Source: Burkholderiales bacterium UBA1834 (lineage in GTDB: Bacteria; Pseudomonadota; Gammaproteobacteria; Burkholderiales; Burkholderiaceae_C). Taken from it: 32,564 nucleotides of DNA. The DNA is taken from the NCBI GenBank assembly GCA_002339015.1, contig DDJC01000032.1:13216-45779 (forward strand). The letters are read 5' to 3'. The translations under genes were made by a program, and so were the position numbers. Under the pieces are notes generated by a model that was not told where the DNA came from, ran no database searches, and worked only from the letters and a program-made list of their open reading frames with translations. Shown in pieces: positions 17,301-25,951 of this stretch (positions within the stretch are counted from its first letter, which is position 1; every line of letters starts with the position of its first letter).

Positions 17301-17583
17301 GGCCGCCAAGGTGCGCCTGCGCCCCATCCTGATGACGACGCTGGCGATGATCTTCGGCATGGTGCCCTTGGCGTTCGCGCTTTCGGAAGGCTCGGAGCAG
17401 CGCGCCCCCATGGGCCAGGCCGTGATCGGTGGCGTGATCGCCTCCTCGGTGTTGACCCTGGTGGTTGTCCCAGTGATTTACGGGTACACCGACCGTTTGT
17501 CGCAGTGGATCAAACGTCGATGGTATTCAGAAAGCGTGCCTAACCCCACAATTTCAGCCGATCAGGGCTCTCACCCTTCTTAA
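14380..17583 (+). CDS. RND efflux pump, HAE1 family inner-membrane transporter
   Basis: A 1067-residue AcrB/MdtB-like proton-driven exporter of normal length. It opens with MWFTRLSIGNPVLATMMMA and FPTIAVQMDYPGASP, typical of HAE1. The proton-relay residues are present: a paired Asp in TM4 (LLIDDAIVV, Asp402-Asp403) and the TM10 lysine (LVTKNAILL, Lys939). The two halves each show a large periplasmic loop. The partner adaptor is just upstream; the outer-membrane channel is most simply the TolC-like protein 0.8 kb downstream. The C-terminal tail after IKRRWYSES is polar and not conserved. Substrate range cannot be inferred. Confidence 0.95.
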   Translation: MWFTRLSIGNPVLATMMMAALVVLGLFSYQRLKVDQFPDIEFPTIAVQMDYPGASPAIVESEVTRKVEEAVNTIAGINQIYSRSYEGTAVVIVQFNLDVDSRRAADDVREKIAILRPLLREEVEEPRVQRFDPANRPILSLALSSPGGQVPTVTLSTYADQVLRKRLENVPGVGTVNLVGATKREINVYLRPQAMEALGIGPDQVLSAVAQENQDQPAGSVRTRDQDRVVQIDARLRRVEDFERLIIATRAGLPIRLGQVADVVDGPQEFDSLALIDGQRALGLEVLKAQGENTIDVVRGIKKAVADTQAELPAGTELRIVRDNSRPIEVAVSTVRQTLIEGALLTVGIVFLFLNSWRSTVITGLTLPISIIGTFFFMYAFGFSINMLTLMALSLSVGLLIDDAIVVRENIVRHVQMGKGPLQASLDGTREIGLAVLATTLSIIAVFLPIGFMGGIIGKFFHEFGLTIVAAVGISMFVSFTLDPMLSSVWHDPALQATRDGARTWYDRSIGRITAWFDRRTESLSNGYQSLLAWSLDHPAVTLLVAGGSLVLSVLLMPLLGTEFVPRADFSETYVSFYTPPGTAIEATEERARQVDKVIRAMPEVRYTLATINTGFALGRNQVSIYVRLKDRRERTRNVDQLSAPMRQALSQIPGITVTQVGVLDSVAGLKPIQLSIQGTDLATLDRLSQDLMQRLQQIPGLVDIDTSLKPSKPTLNVVVDRNAAADRGLTVSSISRALDVMVSGRVAGSWRADDDENYDIRVSLIPSARQDITSIADTRLVVNPPGQGGNGQPQVLRLSQVARITEGTGPTQINRRDLNREVEFTANVTGRSVGEVSADIQKVLNDHPLPPGYRSRFGGATKDMVEAFGYALSALALAVIFIYMILASQFRSFSQPLALMSSLPLTLIGVVLALLMFGSSISMFSVIGIIMLMGLVTKNAILLVDFANRARAGLVGEDGQPQPPLPRREALLLAAKVRLRPILMTTLAMIFGMVPLAFALSEGSEQRAPMGQAVIGGVIASSVLTLVVVPVIYGYTDRLSQWIKRRWYSESVPNPTISADQGSHPS

Positions 17584-17650
17584 AATCGTGGTCTGGCCAT
17601 TTTTGCCGGCCGCCCGTTTCCCAGACGATTTGATTCCTAGGATTTTGCGC

Positions 17651-18304
17651 ATGAACGTCGAACAAGCCCGCTTCAACATGATCGAACAACAGATCCGTCC
17701 CTGGGACGTTCTGGACTCCTCGATTCTGTCCCTGCTGTCCGTCGTGCGCCGAGAGGATTTCGTGCCCCCGGCTCACCAGTCGCTGGCTTTCATGGACCTG
17801 GAAGTGCCGCTGCCGGCCGGCCAGTCCATGCTCAACCCCAAGGTCGAAGCCCGCATGGTGCAGGACCTCAATCTGAGCAAGCGCGACACCGTGCTGCAGA
17901 TCGGCGCCGGCTCCGGCTACGTCACTGCCCTGCTGGCCCACAAGGCCCAGCGCGTGATCGCTTTGGAGAACAAGACCGAGCTGGTGTCGCTGGCCCGCAA
18001 CAACCTGCGCCGTGCCCAGATCAGCAACGCCGAGGTCGTCGAGGCCGACGGCAGCCTGGGTTATGCAGCCCAGGGCCCCTACTCGGCCATCGTGCTGACC
18101 GGCTCTGTCACCGCCGTGCCTCAGGCCCTGTTCGATCAGCTCAAGCCCGGCGGCCGCCTGCTGGCCATCGAGGGCCGCGAGCCGGTGATGCAGGCCAAGC
18201 TCTACACCAAGGACGACCAGGGCCAGCTCTCGCACGAAGAGCTGTTCGACACCATCGCCCCTCCGCTGGACGGCATGGCCTCCAGCCGCCCCTTCACGTT
18301 CTGA
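17651..18304 (+). CDS. pcm: Protein-L-isoaspartate O-methyltransferase family protein
   Basis: A 217-residue SAM-dependent methyltransferase of the PIMT family, which starts repair of isoaspartyl residues in aged proteins. The N-terminus NMIEQQIRPWDVLDSS and RREDFVPPAHQSLAFMD are family hallmarks; the SAM-binding motif I is VLQIGAGSGYVTALLA at about residues 80-95. The frame is open from 17588, but alignment with the family supports the ATG at 17651 (MNVEQARFNM), 11 nt after a TAGGA. A GTCTGG/CCAGAC stem lies in the 67-bp leader. In related Burkholderiales, as I recall, this gene precedes tolC, as here. An isoaspartate substrate is inferred; some family members may act otherwise. Confidence 0.88.
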   Translation: MNVEQARFNMIEQQIRPWDVLDSSILSLLSVVRREDFVPPAHQSLAFMDLEVPLPAGQSMLNPKVEARMVQDLNLSKRDTVLQIGAGSGYVTALLAHKAQRVIALENKTELVSLARNNLRRAQISNAEVVEADGSLGYAAQGPYSAIVLTGSVTAVPQALFDQLKPGGRLLAIEGREPVMQAKLYTKDDQGQLSHEELFDTIAPPLDGMASSRPFTF

Positions 18305-18342
18305 CCCTCTGCTGTTCCAAGTCGCATCCCGAAGGACCCTCC

Positions 18343-19767
18343 ATGCCGATCCGCGCCCTCCGTCCCTCCCGTACGAACGCCCTGCTGCGCTCCCGGGGAG
18401 CCCTAGCCCGCGCCCCGCTCGCGGTCGCCCTGATGCTGGCCGGCATGGCAGCGGGCGCCCAGGCGCAGAGCCTGGTGGATCTCTACCAGGCGGCACGAGG
18501 CTATGACGCCGCCTACCTGGCCGCCAAGGCCCAGGCCGAATCCACCGAGTTCAAGGCCGCCCAGGCCCGTGGCCAGCGACTGCCGCAGGTGGGTCTCAAG
18601 GGCACGGTCTACCGCCAGCACTTCGACTCCGATCTGTCGTTGAGCGCTGCCCAGCGCGCGGCCCTGCAAGCTTCGTCGGGCACCAGCTCTAACAACTACT
18701 CGATCACCACCAAGAGCCTGGCCCTGCAGGCCCGCCAGTCGCTGTTCAATGCGGAGCTCTCGGCCATCATCGACCAGGCCGACCAATCCCTGATCGCCGC
18801 CGAGGCCGACCTCAAGACCGCCGAAGACGACCTGCTGGTGCGCCTGACCCAGGCCTATTTCGATGTGCTGGCCGCCCAGGATGTGCTGGCCACCGCCCAG
18901 ACCAACAAGGCGGCGCTGGCCGAACAGCTGGCCTCGGCCAAGCGCAACTTCGAGGTCGGCAACGCCACCATCACCGACACGCGCGAAGCCCAGGCCCGAC
19001 ATGATCTGGCCACCGCTCAGGAGATCGCCGCGCAGAACGACGTGCAGGTCAAGCGTGCTGCGCTCGACCAGTTGGTGGGCCGCACGGACGTGCAACCCCA
19101 GCCCCTGCTCACCCCGGTGATGCTGCCCCCACTGCAGCCCGCCACCGCCGAAGAGTGGGTAAGCCTGACCCCCAACTCCAGCACCATCCGTAAGGCGCAG
19201 GTCGGCCTGGATTACGCCAAGCTGGAAACAGCCCGCGCGCGCGCCGGCCACCTGCCCACCGCCGATCTGGTCGCCTCCGTCAGCAAGACAGACATCAGCG
19301 GCAGCGGCTCGGTCACCGTCAAGGCCAGCGACGGCACCAACTCCAGCATCGGTGTGGAAGTGAACGTGCCCGTGTTCGCCGGCTTCGCGGTGCAGAACCG
19401 CATCCGTGAAACGCTGGCCCTGGAAGAAAAGAGCGAGCGTGACCTGGACAACGCCAAGCGCAGCGTGACCCTGGCCACCCGGCAGGCCTTCTTCGGCGTG
19501 CAGTCGGGCCAGGCCCAGGTCAAGGCCCTGGAAGCCGCCGAGAGCTCGGCCAAACTGGCTCTGGAAGCCACCCAGCTGGGCTACCGCGTGGGCGTGCGCG
19601 TCAACAAGGACGTGCTCGATGCGCAGACGGCCCTGGCCAGCACGCAGAAGGATCTGTACAAGGCCCGCTACGACGTGATCGTGGCCACCATGAAGCTGCG
19701 CCAGGCCAGCGGCTCGCTGCGCCCCGAGGACCTGGACAGCCTCAACCGCCTGCTGCTGCCCCGCTGA
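18343..19767 (+). CDS. tolC: TolC family outer-membrane efflux/secretion channel
   Basis: A 474-residue outer-membrane channel protein. A signal peptide with a long basic start ends in AGAQA (cut after residue 41). The mature protein opens SLVDLYQAARGYDAAYLAAK, and the two internal repeats of coiled helices are rich in Ala and Gln; ATITDTREAQARHDLATAQ and GVRVNKDVLDAQTALASTQ are the matching helical-barrel segments of each repeat. A GAAGGA ribosome binding site is placed 6-8 nt before the ATG. It may serve the RND pump upstream and type I secretion systems elsewhere. Its last 26 bp overlap the convergent PdeM gene. Confidence 0.93.
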   Translation: MPIRALRPSRTNALLRSRGALARAPLAVALMLAGMAAGAQAQSLVDLYQAARGYDAAYLAAKAQAESTEFKAAQARGQRLPQVGLKGTVYRQHFDSDLSLSAAQRAALQASSGTSSNNYSITTKSLALQARQSLFNAELSAIIDQADQSLIAAEADLKTAEDDLLVRLTQAYFDVLAAQDVLATAQTNKAALAEQLASAKRNFEVGNATITDTREAQARHDLATAQEIAAQNDVQVKRAALDQLVGRTDVQPQPLLTPVMLPPLQPATAEEWVSLTPNSSTIRKAQVGLDYAKLETARARAGHLPTADLVASVSKTDISGSGSVTVKASDGTNSSIGVEVNVPVFAGFAVQNRIRETLALEEKSERDLDNAKRSVTLATRQAFFGVQSGQAQVKALEAAESSAKLALEATQLGYRVGVRVNKDVLDAQTALASTQKDLYKARYDVIVATMKLRQASGSLRPEDLDSLNRLLLPR

Positions 19768-20458
19768 GCGGCACCGGCCACACCGCGCCACCGCCCACCG
19801 CATAGACCTGGCGGCCTGGCGCGGCCTGCACCCTCCATGTGCCGGTGAATGCGCCGAAAGCCGGCAGGATGACCAGGCCTTCCTGCGTCGCCGTCTGATC
19901 GGGCACGTCGGGCCGCTCCACGCAGAAGCATGGCAGGCGCACACGGTCACGGGCGGGCCCGCTGAGCGTGACGGCCGGGTGCAAATGCCCGGCCAGCACG
20001 AACCGCCCAGCGACCTTTTGAGGGTGATGGCATGCCATGAAAGGCCCCAGAGGCCAGGGCTCGTCGACCACGGTCACGCCCAGTTCGGCGGGCGGGTCAC
20101 CCGCGCGCAGGTCATGGTTGCCGCGCACCAGCAGCATCTCCGTGTCGGCATGGCCAAACCGCCAGTGGGCCACCCGCTCCAGCAAGGCCGGGGTCACGCC
20201 CTGCGGTGCATGCATCAGGTCCCCCAGGAACACCAGCCGCTTCGCCGCATAGCGCGCCAGCAATGCATCCAGTCTGGCCAGGTTCTCATCGGTGGTTCCC
20301 GTCGGCACGGGCTGGCCTTGCACGCGGTAGGCCGCGGCCTTGCCCAGGTGCACATCCGCGACGAACAGGGTCTGCGCGGCAGGCCACCACAGCGCACGCT
20401 CCGGACACAGCCACACGGCCTCGCCCACCCAGTTCAGCAGCAACGGTGCACGGCTCAT
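19742..20458 (-). CDS. pdeM: Ligase-associated DNA damage response endonuclease PdeM
   Basis: A 238-residue calcineurin-like metallophosphoesterase. Metal-binding motifs appear in order: ADVHLGKA (Asp35, His37), FLGDLMHAP, VRGNHDLR and LAGHLHPAV, covering the full set for a two-metal site. The homologue in Pseudomonas putida is a manganese-dependent single-strand DNA endonuclease encoded with Lhr, Lig and Exo, the same neighbours as here. Its start overlaps the helicase stop by 4 bp, so it is the last gene of the repair unit. Its 3' end overlaps tolC by 26 bp in convergent orientation. Confidence 0.92.
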   Translation of the reverse strand: MSRAPLLLNWVGEAVWLCPERALWWPAAQTLFVADVHLGKAAAYRVQGQPVPTGTTDENLARLDALLARYAAKRLVFLGDLMHAPQGVTPALLERVAHWRFGHADTEMLLVRGNHDLRAGDPPAELGVTVVDEPWPLGPFMACHHPQKVAGRFVLAGHLHPAVTLSGPARDRVRLPCFCVERPDVPDQTATQEGLVILPAFGAFTGTWRVQAAPGRQVYAVGGGAVWPVPLSGAAAGG

Positions 20459-23013
20459 GGCGTGGCCGCACCGCCCGCGGCGCGCTCGAGTTGCCCCACC
20501 ATGCGCTCGATGCGGGCAGCCAGGGATTCGTTGGACAGCTGCTCCCGAAAGCGCTCGACCATCAGCGGAAAGGCGAACGGTGTCGGCCGCTTGAGCTCAC
20601 GCCACACCAGCGTCTGCGCCCGCATGCGCGCCAGGCTGGCAGCCAGGTGTTCGATGTCCAGCTCCTGGCTGAGCAGTTCGTCCTCGGCCTGCCGCAGCAG
20701 CAGGTTGCCCGGGTCATACTGGCGAAAGACCTCGTAGAACAGCGAGGCCGAGGCCTGCAGTTGCCGGTTGCTGCGCCGCTCGCCGGGATGCGACTGGAAG
20801 ATCAGCCCCGACACCCGGGCAATCTCGCGGAAGCGCCGCCGTGCCAGCTCGCTCGCGTTCAAGCTGTCCATCACATCGCGCAGAAGAGCCGTCCGCTCAT
20901 GCCCGGGGCCCTGGTCGCTGCCAGCCTGCAGCCAGCCCGGCAGGCCCGAACGCCAATCCACCTCGCTGGCACTGAGCAGCTCCAGGCCGTAGTCGGTGAC
21001 CGCGATCGAGAAGGTGCCCGCCCGATGGCTCGCCGCGCGCCACGCCAGCAGGCTGGCCAGCCCCAAGTGCACATGCCGCCCCGCGAAGGGGTAGAGGAAC
21101 AGGTGCCAGCCTTCGCGCGACTTGAGCGTTTCGGCCAGCAGGGTGCCCGGTGTGGGCAAGGCCGACCAGCGGTGCTGCAGATCGAGCAAGGGCTGCGCAC
21201 AGCGCATCTCGGGGCTGTCGTACCGGTCTGCATCGGCCAGCGCCAGCTGCTGCACCATGGCATCGGCCAGCGTGGTCGACAAAGGCATGCGCCCGCCGTT
21301 CCAGCGGGGAATGGCCGCACGCCGCCCCGTGGCGCGCCGCACATAGGCCGTCATCTGGTGCACACGCACCAGCTCCAGCAGGCGCCCGGCGAACAGGAAG
21401 CTGTCGCCAGGCTTCATGCGCGCGATGAAGCCTTCCTCCACCGTGCCCAGCTTGGCGCCGCCCGCGCCGCCACCGGCGCTCCAGAACTGCACCACCATGC
21501 TCGCGTCGCTCACGATGGTGCCGATGTTGGCGCGGTGTCGGCGGGCCAGACGCGCATCGGGCACATGCCAGCGGCCTTGTTCGTCCGGCACAACGCGGCG
21601 GTAGTCGGGATAGGCCGTCAAGGACGCACCGCCCTGCCGCACGAAGTCCAGGCACCACTGCCAGCGCGTGGGCGGCAAGCCTGCATAGGCGGCCGTGGTG
21701 CGCACTTCGTCATACAGGGCATCGGGCTCAAAGCCCCCCCCCAGCGCCACCGTGACCAGGTGCTGCACCAGCACATCCAGCGGCTGGTGCGGTGTCTGGC
21801 GTGCCTCGATCTGACCGGCCTGTACGGCGGCGCGCACGGCGGCCGCCTCGACCAGCTCCAGGCTGTGAGTGGGCACCAGCGTGATGCGCGAGGGCCGCCC
21901 CGGTGCATGGCCCGAGCGACCGGCCCTTTGCAGCAGACGTGCCACGCCCTTGGGCGACCCAATCTGCAGCACGCGCTCCACCGGCAGGAAATCCACGCCC
22001 AGGTCGAGGCTGGAGGTGCAGACCACGGCCTTGAGCTGCCCGGCCTTGAGCCCCTGCTCCACCCAGTCGCGCACACCGTGGTCCAGCGAGCCGTGGTGCA
22101 GCGCGATCAGGCCGGCCCAGTCGGGCCTGGCCTCCAGCAGCGCCTGGTACCACAGCTCGGCCTGCGAGCGCGTGTTGGTGAACACCAGCGAACTGGCGCT
22201 CGCGTCCAGTTCGGCCACCACCTGCGGGAGCATGCGCAGGCCCAAGTGCCCGGCCCAGGGGAAGCGTTCGGCCTGATCAGGCAGCAGCGTGTCGATCATC
22301 AAGGCCTTGGGCACCTGGCCCTGCAACAGCTGGCCGCCCGACGTGCCGAGCAGGGTGCGCATGGCCTCCTGCAGATTGCCCAGCGTGGCGGACATGCCCC
22401 ACACGGTCAGCCCAGCGTGCCAACGCTTCAGGCGCGCCAGGGCCAGTTGCACCTGCACACCCCGCTTGTTGCCCATCAGTTCATGCCATTCGTCGACCAC
22501 GACCATGCGCACGCTGCCCAAGGCCTCACAGGCATCGGCCCGCGCCAGCAGCAGGGACAGGCTTTCGGGTGTGGTCACCAGCGCGGTGGGCAGCCTGCGT
22601 GACTGCGCCTGTCGCTGACTGGAGGACGTGTCACCCGTGCGCGCGCCCCAGGTCCACGGCCGCACGCCTCCGTCGGCCTGCACGGCCTCCAGCGCCTCGC
22701 GCAGGGCCCGCTCGGTGTCGGCTGCCAGGGCGCGCATGGGCGTGATCCACAGAAGGGTGAGCGCCTCAGGCGACACGGCCGCTGTGGCCAGGGCCTGCTT
22801 GCGCCGGGCAGGCGCCACCGTCATCAGCGCCCGCAATGCCCCCAGCCACACTGCATAGGTCTTGCCTGCCCCCGTGGTGGCATGCAGCAGGCCGGATTGC
22901 CCTTCAGCCACGGCCTGCCACACCTCACGCTGGAAATCGAAGGGCTTCCACCCTCGCGCCTTGAACCAGGCCTCGAGCCGTTGGGATACCAGGCCTGCCT
23001 TCGCGTCGCTCAT
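20455..23013 (-). CDS. Ligase-associated DNA damage response DEXH-box helicase (Lhr-core type)
   Basis: An 852-residue superfamily 2 DNA helicase. Walker A is TTGAGKT (residues 46-52), motif II is DEWH (174-177), TPMRALAAD is motif Ia, and QRAGRSGH is motif VI. A winged-helix and C-terminal domain follow, as in Lhr-core; full-length Lhr has a long extra C-terminal part that is absent here. Lhr-type enzymes move 3' to 5' on single-stranded DNA and unwind duplexes. The gene overlaps both neighbours by 4 bp (ATGA). A repair role with the ligase and two nucleases follows from the conserved gene set. Confidence 0.94.
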   Translation of the reverse strand: MSDAKAGLVSQRLEAWFKARGWKPFDFQREVWQAVAEGQSGLLHATTGAGKTYAVWLGALRALMTVAPARRKQALATAAVSPEALTLLWITPMRALAADTERALREALEAVQADGGVRPWTWGARTGDTSSSQRQAQSRRLPTALVTTPESLSLLLARADACEALGSVRMVVVDEWHELMGNKRGVQVQLALARLKRWHAGLTVWGMSATLGNLQEAMRTLLGTSGGQLLQGQVPKALMIDTLLPDQAERFPWAGHLGLRMLPQVVAELDASASSLVFTNTRSQAELWYQALLEARPDWAGLIALHHGSLDHGVRDWVEQGLKAGQLKAVVCTSSLDLGVDFLPVERVLQIGSPKGVARLLQRAGRSGHAPGRPSRITLVPTHSLELVEAAAVRAAVQAGQIEARQTPHQPLDVLVQHLVTVALGGGFEPDALYDEVRTTAAYAGLPPTRWQWCLDFVRQGGASLTAYPDYRRVVPDEQGRWHVPDARLARRHRANIGTIVSDASMVVQFWSAGGGAGGAKLGTVEEGFIARMKPGDSFLFAGRLLELVRVHQMTAYVRRATGRRAAIPRWNGGRMPLSTTLADAMVQQLALADADRYDSPEMRCAQPLLDLQHRWSALPTPGTLLAETLKSREGWHLFLYPFAGRHVHLGLASLLAWRAASHRAGTFSIAVTDYGLELLSASEVDWRSGLPGWLQAGSDQGPGHERTALLRDVMDSLNASELARRRFREIARVSGLIFQSHPGERRSNRQLQASASLFYEVFRQYDPGNLLLRQAEDELLSQELDIEHLAASLARMRAQTLVWRELKRPTPFAFPLMVERFREQLSNESLAARIERMVGQLERAAGGAATP

Positions 23014-24662
23014 GAGGCAGCAGGCAGCAGCGCCCGCAGGTTGTCCAGGGTATCGGCTTCGTCGACCGGCTTGTCCTCACGCCAGCGCAGCATGCGCGGA
23101 AAACGCACCGCGATACCGCTCTTGTGGCGACTGCTGCGCGCAATGCCTTCGAAGCCCAGTTCGAACACCAGCGTGGGCTTGACGCTGCGCACGGGCCCGA
23201 AGCTCTCGATCGTGGTCTTGCGGATGATGGCGTCCACGCGCGCCATCTCGGCATCGGTCAGGCCCGAGTAAGCCTTGGCAAAGGGCACCAGCCGGCGCTC
23301 GGGCGCCCCGGGCTCGCCATCCCACACGGCGAAGGTGTAGTCGCTGTAGAGGCTGGCGCGACGGCCATGCCCACGCTGCGCATAGATCAGCACCGCATCG
23401 ATGGACAGAGGATCGATCTTCCACTTCCACCACACGCCGGATGCCTTGGTGCGGCCCACGCCATAGTGCGAATCCAGGGCCTTGATCATCATGCCCTCCA
23501 CGCCCATGCTGCGGGCGGCCTCGCGCTGGCGGGCCAGGCCGGCCCAGTCAGGCGCCTGCAGCCTCGGGCTGGGCAGCAGCTGAGGGTGACCGGTCTGCTG
23601 CAGCAAGGCGTCCAGCAAAGGCTGGCGGGCCGACAGCGGCTCGGCGCGCAGATCCCGCCCCTGCCATTCCAGCAAGTCGTAGGCCAACAGCACCACGGGC
23701 AGTTCCTTGAGCAGGCGCGCCGACAGGGTCTTGCGGCCGATGCGCTTTTGGAGCTCGGCAAAAGGCTGCACACGGCCTTCGCGCCAGACGACGATCTCGC
23801 CATCGAGCACGGTGCCATCGGGCAGGGCCTGGGCCATCGTCATCAGTTCCGGAAAGCGATCGCTGACCAGCTCTTCTCCGCGCGACCACACCCAGGCCTG
23901 CCCCGCGCGGCGCACCACCTGCGCGCGGATGCCGTCCCATTTCCACTCGACCTGCCAGCCCGCCACCGGGCCGAGCGTGTCGGGCATCGAAGGCAAGGGC
24001 TCGTTGTAGGGGTGGGCCAGGAAAAAAGGATAGGGCTGGCCGCTGGTGGCGCGCTGCTGCTCGCTGTCTGATTCCGGCGCGATCAGCGCTTGGAAATCAG
24101 CCGTGTCCGGCCGCGCACCGATGTGGGTGTAGCCCATCAGGCGCTGTGCGACACGCTTGGGGTCGAGCGCCGCATGAGCAGCCAGCGCCTGGGTGACCTG
24201 CAGGCGCGACACGCCCACGCGGAACGCGCCGGTGATCAGCTTGAAGTAGACCAGGCGGTCGGCCGCCTCCAGCATGCGCCATTGCGCCAGCAGGGCCTCG
24301 GACTGTGCCTGCGTCGTCTGGCCTCGCAGCGGCAACAGGTGCGTTTCGAGCCAGGTGGCCAAGCCCATATCGACCGGTGCATCAGGCGCAGGCAACAGCA
24401 GCGAGATGGTCTCGGCCAGGTCACCCACCGCCTCGTAGCATTCGATGAACAGCCATTCCGGCAGGCCTGCCGCCTGCTGCGCCAACTCGCGCAGCAGCTT
24501 GACGGGCACGATCTGCCGCGGCTTGCCGCCGGCCAGGAAATAGACGGCCCAGGCTGCATCCCGTGGCGTGGCCTGGGCCAGGTAAGCCTGCAAAGCAGCT
24601 TGCTTGCCCAGGCTGGAGGTGGTGGCGTCCAACGCGCGGTACAGGGCCGCGAAGGCCTTCAT
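23010..24662 (-). CDS. ATP-dependent DNA ligase of the Lhr-Lig repair cluster
   Basis: A 550-residue ATP-dependent DNA ligase. The nucleotidyl-lysine motif I is EWKWDGIRAQ with Lys241; motif III VLLAYDLLEW, motif IV EGMMIKALDSHYG and motif V SGVWWKWK follow, then the OB-fold domain to about residue 540. The N-terminal 230 residues are the helical DNA-binding domain found in larger ligases of this type. It seals nicks and is separate from the NAD-dependent LigA that bacteria need for replication. It overlaps the exonuclease stop and the helicase start by 4 bp each, so the four proteins are made from one message. Confidence 0.94.
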   Translation of the reverse strand: MKAFAALYRALDATTSSLGKQAALQAYLAQATPRDAAWAVYFLAGGKPRQIVPVKLLRELAQQAAGLPEWLFIECYEAVGDLAETISLLLPAPDAPVDMGLATWLETHLLPLRGQTTQAQSEALLAQWRMLEAADRLVYFKLITGAFRVGVSRLQVTQALAAHAALDPKRVAQRLMGYTHIGARPDTADFQALIAPESDSEQQRATSGQPYPFFLAHPYNEPLPSMPDTLGPVAGWQVEWKWDGIRAQVVRRAGQAWVWSRGEELVSDRFPELMTMAQALPDGTVLDGEIVVWREGRVQPFAELQKRIGRKTLSARLLKELPVVLLAYDLLEWQGRDLRAEPLSARQPLLDALLQQTGHPQLLPSPRLQAPDWAGLARQREAARSMGVEGMMIKALDSHYGVGRTKASGVWWKWKIDPLSIDAVLIYAQRGHGRRASLYSDYTFAVWDGEPGAPERRLVPFAKAYSGLTDAEMARVDAIIRKTTIESFGPVRSVKPTLVFELGFEGIARSSRHKSGIAVRFPRMLRWREDKPVDEADTLDNLRALLPAAS

Positions 24663-25687
24663 GCGGCAGGCTCCTGCCCCGCATCTTCATCACCATATTC
24701 GGTGTGAAAACCCTGGGCATCCAGACCCTGCTCGCACAGCCAGCGCACCATCACCGGCACATTGCCATGCGTAACGATCACGCGCTGCGCGCCCGTGGCT
24801 TTCACGGCTTCCTGAAGGCCCGGCCAATCGGCGTGGTCCGACATGACGAAGCCACGGTCCACGCCACGCCGCCGCCGTGTGCCGCGCACCTGCATCCAGC
24901 CGCTGGCAAATGCATCCGCATAGCTTCCGAAGCGTCGCATCCAGGGGGTGCCCTGGGCCGACGGCGGCGCCAGCACGAGGGCCTGACCCAGTTCCTGCGG
25001 GGTCAGCGCCGGGCCGGGCGCACCGTCACCCACCCGCCGCGTGGCCGGCAACGCGACGCCAGCGGCGCGGTAGGCCTCGTTCAAGGGTTCCACGGCCCCA
25101 TGGACCACGATGGGGCCGATGGCCGGGTCCACCCCGTGCAGCACACGCTGGGCCTTGCCGAAGGCATAGCAGAACAGCACCGAGCACCGCCCTTGCGCGG
25201 CGTTGGCGGCCCACCAGGCGTTGATCTCGGCCACCAGCGCGGCCTGGGTGGGCCAGCGGTAGATCGGCAGCCCGAAAGTGGATTCCGTGATGAAGGTGTC
25301 GCAGCGTACCGGCTCGAACGGCGGGCACGTGCCGTCGTCCTGCAGCTTGTAGTCGCCAGAGACCACCCACACCTGCCCCCCGTGCTCCAGCCGCACCTGG
25401 GCCGAGCCCAGCACATGCCCGGCCGGGTGCAGAGATATGCGCACCCCGTTGTGCACGATGGCCTCACCGTAGTCGAGCAGGTCCAGCCGGATCTCGCCCA
25501 GGCGCGCCTGCAGCACGCCACCGCTGTCACGGTGTGCCAGGTAATGGCCGTGGCCCACGCGGGCATGGTCTGAGTGGCCATGGGTGATCACGGCCCGCGC
25601 CACGGGCCGCCAGGGGTCGATGTGAAAGTCGCCGGCTGGGCAGTAAAGGCCCTCGGGCCGCGCGACGACGAGATCCTCTGCGGGCAT
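24659..25687 (-). CDS. Ligase-associated DNA damage response exonuclease (MBL fold)
   Basis: A 342-residue metallo-beta-lactamase-fold nuclease related to the CPSF/SNM1 group, first gene of the repair unit. The zinc motif is THGHSDHAR (His36, His38, Asp40, His41); further ligands are in HPAGHVLGSAQ, VVSGDYKLQDDGT (metal-bridging Asp) and VMSDHADWPG near the C-terminus. ITESTFGLPIYRWP is typical of the family. AGGA lies about 9 nt before the ATG at 25687. A DNA exonuclease role is established for homologues; here it is inferred from sequence and the neighbouring ligase, helicase and PdeM genes. Confidence 0.92.
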   Translation of the reverse strand: MPAEDLVVARPEGLYCPAGDFHIDPWRPVARAVITHGHSDHARVGHGHYLAHRDSGGVLQARLGEIRLDLLDYGEAIVHNGVRISLHPAGHVLGSAQVRLEHGGQVWVVSGDYKLQDDGTCPPFEPVRCDTFITESTFGLPIYRWPTQAALVAEINAWWAANAAQGRCSVLFCYAFGKAQRVLHGVDPAIGPIVVHGAVEPLNEAYRAAGVALPATRRVGDGAPGPALTPQELGQALVLAPPSAQGTPWMRRFGSYADAFASGWMQVRGTRRRRGVDRGFVMSDHADWPGLQEAVKATGAQRVIVTHGNVPVMVRWLCEQGLDAQGFHTEYGDEDAGQEPAA

Positions 25688-25951
25688 ATGCAGACGATCC
25701 TAGCGCGCCCTGATGACCCGTGTGCGGCCATTGACCAAGGGCCCATGCCGTACAAGGCCAGCCCACCGGGCTGGTCAACCACCGCCCCGCGGGATGACCC
25801 GAACACCGTTCAACGGAATTTAGATACTTACCCGCTCCTGCACTCGAGGGGATGGCGCAGGGAGCATCGAACTTCCCGCCTTCCAGTCGGCCGAACACCT
25901 CTTTACATTCAATGGCGTCCGTTACCAAAACAAGGTCCGAGGAGACCCGCC

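Noticed and set aside
20206..22602. Long plus-strand frame opposite the Lhr-like helicase
   Set aside because: Antisense shadow of a helicase with all its motifs intact; the product is low-complexity and has no ribosome binding site.
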